In this document: positions 14,657 through 17,035 of the stretch, piece after piece
Layout of the letters: every line of letters starts with the position of its first letter
Position numbering within the stretch: position 1 is the first letter of the stretch
NCBI GenBank assembly: GCA_027008965.1
Contig: JALVDN010000035.1
Coordinates: 1 to 17,035, forward strand
DNA length: 17,035 nt
Direction: 5' to 3'
Source of the DNA: Flavobacteriales bacterium
GTDB taxonomy: Bacteria > Bacteroidota > Bacteroidia > Flavobacteriales > Flavobacteriaceae
The notes under the pieces: model-generated
Databases searched by the model: none
Seen by the model: only the letters and a program-made list of their open reading frames with translations
What the model was told of the DNA's origin: nothing
Position numbers and translations under genes: made by a program

Positions 14657-15073
14657 TTATTTTGCTGTTTTTTCTTCTAATTGTTTTTCACCTAATTCTA
14701 TTGTTATATGACTCATTCTTTTTCTTATTCTGTGCGCTCTTCCTTGTGGAGCAGGTTGGATTCTTTTCAACATACCGGCCTCATCCACTTTAATTTCCTT
14801 TATATATAAACCCGCTTCTTCCATATCCTTTTCAGGGAATTTTTGCTCCCAATTATTGATAGCACTCACTAAGAGTTTTTCAATATAGGGCGCACTAGCC
14901 TTTCGCGTGAACTTCAAAACTGCCAATGCTTTTTGCACATCCATACCTCTAATTAGGTCGGCAACCAAACGGGTTTTTCTGGCCGAAATTCTATGAAATC
15001 TTAGTTTGGCCACCACTTTATTTTTTTTGGCTTCCTTGAGTTTTTGTGCCATAATATGCTTTCTAGCTCCCAT
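14657..15073 (-). CDS. rplV: Large ribosomal subunit protein L22
   Basis: L22 lines the exit tunnel and forms part of its constriction. The 138 residues start MGARKHIMAQKLKEAKKNKV. This extended N-terminus, longer than in E. coli L22, is typical of Bacteroidota, so I keep ATG 15071-15073 rather than the internal ATG at 15050-15052. The core reads RFHRISARKTRLVADLIRGM, and the tunnel hairpin and C-terminus include IQPAPQGRAHRIRKRMSHIT. It is 7 bases after rpsS. Confidence 0.97.
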   Translation of the reverse strand: MGARKHIMAQKLKEAKKNKVVAKLRFHRISARKTRLVADLIRGMDVQKALAVLKFTRKASAPYIEKLLVSAINNWEQKFPEKDMEEAGLYIKEIKVDEAGMLKRIQPAPQGRAHRIRKRMSHITIELGEKQLEEKTAK

Positions 15074-15080
15074 GATTCAA

Positions 15081-15359
15081 TTATTTTTTTCCTTTATTCT
15101 TTGCTCCGGCATGCCCTCTAAATGTTCTGGTTGGCGCAAATTCACCGAGTTTATGCCCTACCATATTTTCAGTGATATAAACCGGAATAAATTGTCTCCC
15201 GTTATATACGGCTATGGTTTGTCCCACAAAATCAGGTATAATCATGGATGAACGTGACCAGGTTTTGATCACTTCTTTTTTCCCTGATTCCAAGTTCTTC
15301 TGCACTTTTCGCATTAATTTATAATGCACGTAAGGTCCTTTTTTTAATGATCTAGCCAT
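15081..15359 (-). CDS. rpsS: Small ribosomal subunit protein S19
   Basis: S19 sits in the 30S head with S13 and forms intersubunit bridges. The 92 residues start MARSLKKGPYVHYKLMRKVQ and contain KTWSRSSMIIPDFVGQTIAV, YNGRQFIPVYITENMVGHKL and GEFAPTRTFRGHAG, which are diagnostic. It follows rplB by 8 bases, with TAGGAT just before its ATG. Confidence 0.98.
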   Translation of the reverse strand: MARSLKKGPYVHYKLMRKVQKNLESGKKEVIKTWSRSSMIIPDFVGQTIAVYNGRQFIPVYITENMVGHKLGEFAPTRTFRGHAGAKNKGKK

Positions 15360-15367
15360 ATCCTAAA

Positions 15368-16192
15368 TTATTTCTTTCTTCTTTCCAGTATGAATTTGTT
15401 ACTATATTTTTTCTTATCACGTGTTTTATATCCTTTGGCAGGAATACCCTTTCTGGAACGAGGATGTCCTCCTGATGCTTTACCTTCACCACCTCCCATA
15501 GGATGATCAACAGGGTTCATGGCCACACCTCTTGTTCTGGGTCTTCTACCCAACCATCTGGATCGTCCGGCTTTACCTGATTTCTCCAATTGATGATCCG
15601 AATTGGAAACCACTCCGATGGTTGCCATTCCATCAGCTAAAACCATTCTGGTTTCACCTGATGGTAATTTTATGATCACATATTTTCCTTCCTTAGCCAT
15701 GAGCTGAGCAAAGGTTCCTGCACTTCTTGCCAATGCACCACCCTTTCCGGGTTTCATCTCAATATTGTGAATAATGGTACCCAAAGGGATATTTTTCATG
15801 GGCATGGCATTTCCGATTTCTGCCGGCACCTTTTCTCCTGAAATTATTTGATCTCCAACTTTTAATTCATTCGGAGCAATGATATACCTTTTTTCACCGT
15901 CAGCATACACAACCAAAGCTATGAAAGCGGTTCTGTTGGGATCATATTCTATGCTTCTAACTGTAGCAGGTATATCAAACTTATTTCTTTTAAAATCTAT
16001 GATTCTATAACGTCTTTTATGGCCGCCACCTCTGTAGCGCGCGGTCATTCTCCCTTTATTGTTTCGTCCGCCCGTACTCTTTTTAGGAGCCAATAATGAC
16101 TTTTCAGGTTTATCGGTAGTAATAGCATCAAAGGTATTTACTACTCTGAAACGCTGTCCCGGTGTTGTCGGTTTTAGTTTTCTTACACCCAT
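15368..16192 (-). CDS. rplB: Large ribosomal subunit protein L2
   Basis: L2 is a core large subunit protein needed for subunit joining and peptidyl transferase activity. The 274 residues include the OB-fold part (MTARYRGGGHKRRYRIIDFK), the SH3-like part (GRSRWLGRRPRTRGVAMNPV) and VDHPMGGGEGKASGGHPRS. H230 corresponds to the conserved E. coli H229 near the peptidyl transferase centre. The basic C-terminus is complete. It is 11 bases after rplW. Confidence 0.98.
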   Translation of the reverse strand: MGVRKLKPTTPGQRFRVVNTFDAITTDKPEKSLLAPKKSTGGRNNKGRMTARYRGGGHKRRYRIIDFKRNKFDIPATVRSIEYDPNRTAFIALVVYADGEKRYIIAPNELKVGDQIISGEKVPAEIGNAMPMKNIPLGTIIHNIEMKPGKGGALARSAGTFAQLMAKEGKYVIIKLPSGETRMVLADGMATIGVVSNSDHQLEKSGKAGRSRWLGRRPRTRGVAMNPVDHPMGGGEGKASGGHPRSRKGIPAKGYKTRDKKKYSNKFILERRKK

Positions 16193-16203
16193 AATTTCCT
16201 TTC

Positions 16204-16491
16204 TTAATGATTATAGAAGTCTATATTTTGACCTTCGGCCAATTCAACAATTGCTTTTTTATATGCCCCTTCAGTTCCTCTTAGAATTCCTCTTTTGGTG
16301 AATTTCATCTTTTTCTTCGCCGGATAAATCATGGTCCGAATGGCTACAACTTTTACACCGTACAAATCTTCAATAGCTTTTTTGATTTGTGGCTTTGTAG
16401 CTTTTTTGTCCACTATAAAACCATATCTGTTGAACTTATCGGTTTGGTCCAACATTTTTTCCGTTAATATGGGTTTTTTTATGATATCCAT
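16204..16491 (-). CDS. rplW: Large ribosomal subunit protein L23
   Basis: L23 is the docking point for trigger factor and SRP at the tunnel exit. The 95 residues start MDIIKKPILTEKMLDQTDKF, with YGFIVDKKATKPQIKKAIED, LYGVKVVAIRTMIYPAKKKM and KRGILRGTEGAYKKAIVELA. The 6-base gap from the rplD stop is GAGGAG, touching the ATG with no spacer. That is too close for a normal Shine-Dalgarno pairing, so either the resemblance is accidental or initiation relies on coupling to rplD. Confidence 0.98.
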   Translation of the reverse strand: MDIIKKPILTEKMLDQTDKFNRYGFIVDKKATKPQIKKAIEDLYGVKVVAIRTMIYPAKKKMKFTKRGILRGTEGAYKKAIVELAEGQNIDFYNH

Positions 16492-16497
16492 CTCCTC

Positions 16498-17035
16498 TTA
16501 TTTTTTTAATACACCTTCAATTTCTTCTACAGCTTGCTCACTAATAAGCATTTTTCCTGCATTCAAAATGTCGTAAGTGTTTAAATCTGAACCTCTTACA
16601 ATTTTTACCGAAGGCAAATTACGTGATGACAAATATACGTTTTTATTTAATTCAGCCAACACAAACATGGCTTTTTCTTGATCTACACCCAAGTTTCTAA
16701 GAATTTTCAGAAAGTCTTTGGTTTTAGGAGCCTCCATATCAAATTCTTCAATCACTTTAATCTGCCCTTCCTTCATCATATAACTCAAAGCTGATTTACG
16801 AGCCAAACGCTTAATTTTTTTGTTTAGCTTAAAACGGTAATCTCTAGGTCTGGGACCGAAGACTCTACCTCCCCCGCGGAACAAAGGGTTTTTAATGCTT
16901 CCTGCACGAGCCGTACCGGTTCCTTTTTGTCTTTTAATTTTCCGCGTACTTCCGGCTATTTCACCACGCTCTTTGGCCTTGTGTGTTCCTTGACGTTGTG
17001 ATGCCAAGTATCTTTTAACATCTAAATACATGGCG
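16498..17035 (-). CDS. rplD: Large ribosomal subunit protein L4, 5' end cut by window
   Basis: L4 binds 23S rRNA domain I and reaches into the exit tunnel. The visible 178 residues include YLDVKRYLASQRQGTHKAKE, TRKIKRQKGTGTARAGSIKN, PLFRGGGRVFGPRPRDYRF and a complete C-terminal globular part ending AVEEIEGVLKK. The ATG at 17029-17031 is internal: an in-frame Ala codon precedes it, and related L4 proteins have about 30 residues before the equivalent of this position. The gene therefore continues beyond the window, presumably toward rplC. Confidence 0.96.
   Translation of the reverse strand, partial: AMYLDVKRYLASQRQGTHKAKERGEIAGSTRKIKRQKGTGTARAGSIKNPLFRGGGRVFGPRPRDYRFKLNKKIKRLARKSALSYMMKEGQIKVIEEFDMEAPKTKDFLKILRNLGVDQEKAMFVLAELNKNVYLSSRNLPSVKIVRGSDLNTYDILNAGKMLISEQAVEEIEGVLKK

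Noticed and set aside
17029..17031. ATG as the start of rplD
   Set aside because: It falls inside the conserved L4 sequence before YLDVK; an in-frame Ala codon precedes it and the N-terminal ~30 residues are outside the window.
1..17035. Mobile element, CRISPR array, phage or novel defence system
   Set aside because: No transposase, integrase, direct-repeat array, tRNA-flanked insertion or defence-type domain was found; most of the window is a standard ribosomal superoperon.

Overview
The window is bacterial chromosome from a member of the Bacteroidota, most likely a Flavobacteriia/Cytophagia-type lineage. The evidence is AT-rich DNA, almost no Shine-Dalgarno sequences, a cysteine-free ribosomal protein L36, the Bacteroidota-style N-terminus of L22, an L17 with a charged tail, and a surface beta-helix protein of a family I know mainly from this phylum. 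No phage, transposon, CRISPR array or tRNA/rRNA gene was seen.

Layout. (1) 1-1458, plus strand: the 3' part of a large predicted surface or lipoprotein beta-helix gene, cut by the window start. (2) 1455-2744, minus strand: enolase, convergent with (1) and overlapping it by 4 bases at the stop codons. (3) 2745-2899: a 155-base divergent intergenic region with an 8-bp dyad. (4) 2900-4288, plus strand: a two-gene unit encoding a membrane-anchored OmpA-domain protein and a membrane-anchored coiled-coil/helix-hairpin-helix protein. (5) 4291-4319: a bidirectional hairpin terminator. (6) 4341-17035, minus strand: an unbroken S10-spc-alpha ribosomal superoperon of 27 genes. In transcription order these are rplD(partial)-rplW-rplB-rpsS-rplV-rpsC-rplP-rpmC-rpsQ-rplN-rplX-rplE-rpsN-rpsH-rplF-rplR-rpsE-rpmD-rplO-secY-infA-rpmJ-rpsM-rpsK-rpsD-rpoA-rplQ. 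The gaps are 1-24 bases, so the block is presumably read as one or a few long transcripts that make ribosomal subunits, the SecY translocon channel, initiation factor IF-1 and the RNA polymerase alpha subunit together.

The ribosomal block is conventional. map (methionine aminopeptidase), often found between secY and infA, is absent here. Five genes (secY, rplO, rpmD, rplX, rpsQ) have longer open frames than the likely protein, and I chose the internal ATG for each.

The less ordinary parts are at the left: three consecutive perfect stem-loops inside the last 120 bases of the beta-helix gene next to overlapping convergent stops; the OmpA/HhH gene pair between rplQ and eno; and a second, degenerate OmpA-like module inside the OmpA protein. 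I do not see a convincing new multi-gene defence or metabolic system.
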